Assembly: GCA_947307005.1 (NCBI GenBank)
Contig: CAMZHY010000232.1
Span: forward strand, 1 to 6,218
Reading direction: 5' to 3'
DNA: 6,218 bases
DNA from: an uncultured Planctomycetaceae bacterium
Lineage (GTDB): Bacteria; Planctomycetota; Planctomycetia; Pirellulales; Thermoguttaceae
Shown here: positions 5,348 through 6,218 of the stretch, piece after piece
Layout of the letters: each line of letters opens with the position of its first letter
How positions within the stretch are numbered: position 1 is the stretch's first letter
Program-made: the position numbers and the translations under genes
Notes under the pieces: model-generated
What the model was told of the DNA's origin: nothing
What the model saw: the letters and a program-made list of their open reading frames with translations, nothing else
The model's database searches: none

Positions 5348-6218
5348 ATGAGAAAGACGTTCTTTGCATCGCAATTATCGAAAAAAACGATCTCTCGAAC
5401 AGAGCGCGAATTTCGCGTGGAGCAAGTCCGAACCCGCGCGTTGCGACTTGAAAGCCTTGAGTCTCGCGAACTTCTCAGCGTCGCGCCCGGAAGCGAGCTT
5501 TTCGCGCCCGCGGCGCTCGCCGCCTACGAGTCCTGCGTTGCGAGGAACGCCGCCGACGTTCTCGACGTTTCCGAATGCCTGCTTGACGCCGTCGACGTCG
5601 CGCCCGTCGCCCCGGAGCAACTGACGGTCGTCGCTCCGATTCCGACCGCGGCGAGCAGTCCAACGCCGCTCGCGACGCCGGTTCTGACCGTCGAGGGCAA
5701 GACGGGACTGACGATCGCCGTTTCGTGGAACGCCGTTCCGAACGCCGAACGATACAGCCTTTCTTATAAGCCCTCAAACTTGACGACATGGACGAACAAG
5801 AACGTCGGGACGAATACGAGTTACACGGTGAGCGGACTCGCGCTGAATACCGAGTACGATATTCGCGTCAAAGCGATCGGCGACGGCGTGAGCTACAAGA
5901 GCGTCTATTCTTCGATTATTCACGCGACGACAAACGCGACGCCCGATCCGTCCGAGACGCCGACGCCGCTCGCGACGCCGACCGTGACGGTTACCGGCAG
6001 GACGGGGACGACGATTACGGTCACCTGGGGCGAAGTCGACAACGTCGTGCGCTACAGCGTCGGTTATAAACTCGCGAGCGAGACGACATGGACGAACAAG
6101 AACGTCGGGACGGATCTGAGCTATACGATAACCGGGCTCGAAAAGAACACAGACTACGACGTTCGCGTCAAAGCGATTGGAGACGGCGAGATTTACAAGA
6201 GCGTCTACTCGCCGACCG
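5348..6218 (+). CDS. Planctomycete extracellular FN3-repeat protein, paralogue of the preceding gene, 3' end outside the window
   Basis: The frame is open from the ATG at 5348 to the window edge, giving 290 complete residues and no stop. A basic N-terminus (MRKTFFASQLSKK) leads to LRLESLESRELLS (32-44), the same sorting motif as in the upstream protein. Similarity continues through SVAPG, LAAYES.VA and DVLD.S, so the two genes share a homologous start region beyond the motif. Two FN3 domains follow, at residues 107-195 and from 207 to the edge, with PLATP.[VL]TV, YKL.S.TTWTNKNVGT and VRVKAIGDG blocks. These are almost interchangeable with those upstream. An exported, surface or matrix protein is expected. 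Whether it also carries a peptidase or other enzymatic domain cannot be seen. It is probably transcribed separately, because a strong terminator lies before it. Confidence 0.92.
   Translation, partial: MRKTFFASQLSKKTISRTEREFRVEQVRTRALRLESLESRELLSVAPGSELFAPAALAAYESCVARNAADVLDVSECLLDAVDVAPVAPEQLTVVAPIPTAASSPTPLATPVLTVEGKTGLTIAVSWNAVPNAERYSLSYKPSNLTTWTNKNVGTNTSYTVSGLALNTEYDIRVKAIGDGVSYKSVYSSIIHATTNATPDPSETPTPLATPTVTVTGRTGTTITVTWGEVDNVVRYSVGYKLASETTWTNKNVGTDLSYTITGLEKNTDYDVRVKAIGDGEIYKSVYSPT
5666..6218 (+). repeat. FN3-coding repeats of the second gene, continuing past the window
   Basis: Units start at 5666 and 5966, a 300-bp period identical to that in the preceding gene. Both contain GACGAACAAGAACGTCGGGA, also present in several repeats upstream. 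The second unit is cut by the window edge after YKSVYSPT. Confidence 0.85.

Noticed and set aside
5475..5789. Arg/Ser-rich open frames on the minus strand over the start of the second FN3 gene
   Set aside because: Low-complexity shadows of a gene with clear motifs in the forward frame.
5788..6069. Open frame on the + strand beginning MDEQERRDEYEL
   Set aside because: A shifted frame of the FN3 repeats. The same charged peptide type appears at 3842-4123 for the same reason, so the similarity reflects repeat DNA, not a gene family.

Overview
The window reads as DNA from a planctomycete, probably a Pirellulales-type or gut-associated lineage; this placement is inferred. Two complete-looking N-termini carry the planctomycete extracellular sorting motif (LRLENLESRELLS and LRLESLESRELLS). 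The first gene resembles a divergent member of the DUF1559 (SBP_bac_10-type) family, which is greatly expanded in that phylum. Coding DNA strongly favours NCG codons (ACG, GCG, TCG, CCG) and GAC/GTC. All recognisable genes lie on the + strand.

Layout. At 80-715 there is a small secreted or membrane-anchored DUF1559-like protein with an awkward start: no ATG is available in frame. Positions 716-1172 form a long non-coding leader with a near-perfect 17-bp palindrome. At 1173-4982 lies a 1269-residue modular surface protein. Its order is sorting motif, two fibronectin type III (FN3) domains, an unassigned segment, a clan CD cysteine peptidase domain (C13/legumain-like, with candidate catalytic His580 and Cys630), five more FN3 domains, and a short acidic tail ending in a hydrophobic stretch. 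A very strong intrinsic terminator follows at 5012-5060. The rest of the 365-bp spacer holds two further inverted repeats and a 13-bp direct repeat. At 5348 a paralogous gene begins with the same sorting motif and the same FN3 type. It stays open to the window edge, so only its first 290 residues are visible.

How the parts fit. The two FN3 proteins look like tandem paralogues with separate transcription: a terminator lies between them and each has its own Shine-Dalgarno sequence. Both are expected to be exported and displayed or released. The first carries a proteolytic domain between adhesive or spacer FN3 modules. The FN3 repeats are similar at DNA level, including a 59-nt exact match at a 300-bp offset, so repeat gain, loss or gene conversion is plausible. 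The small DUF1559-like gene has no obvious functional link to them. The most interesting element is the FN3-embedded C13-like peptidase, with a possible short C-terminal signature. I see no RNA genes, mobile elements or CRISPR arrays.
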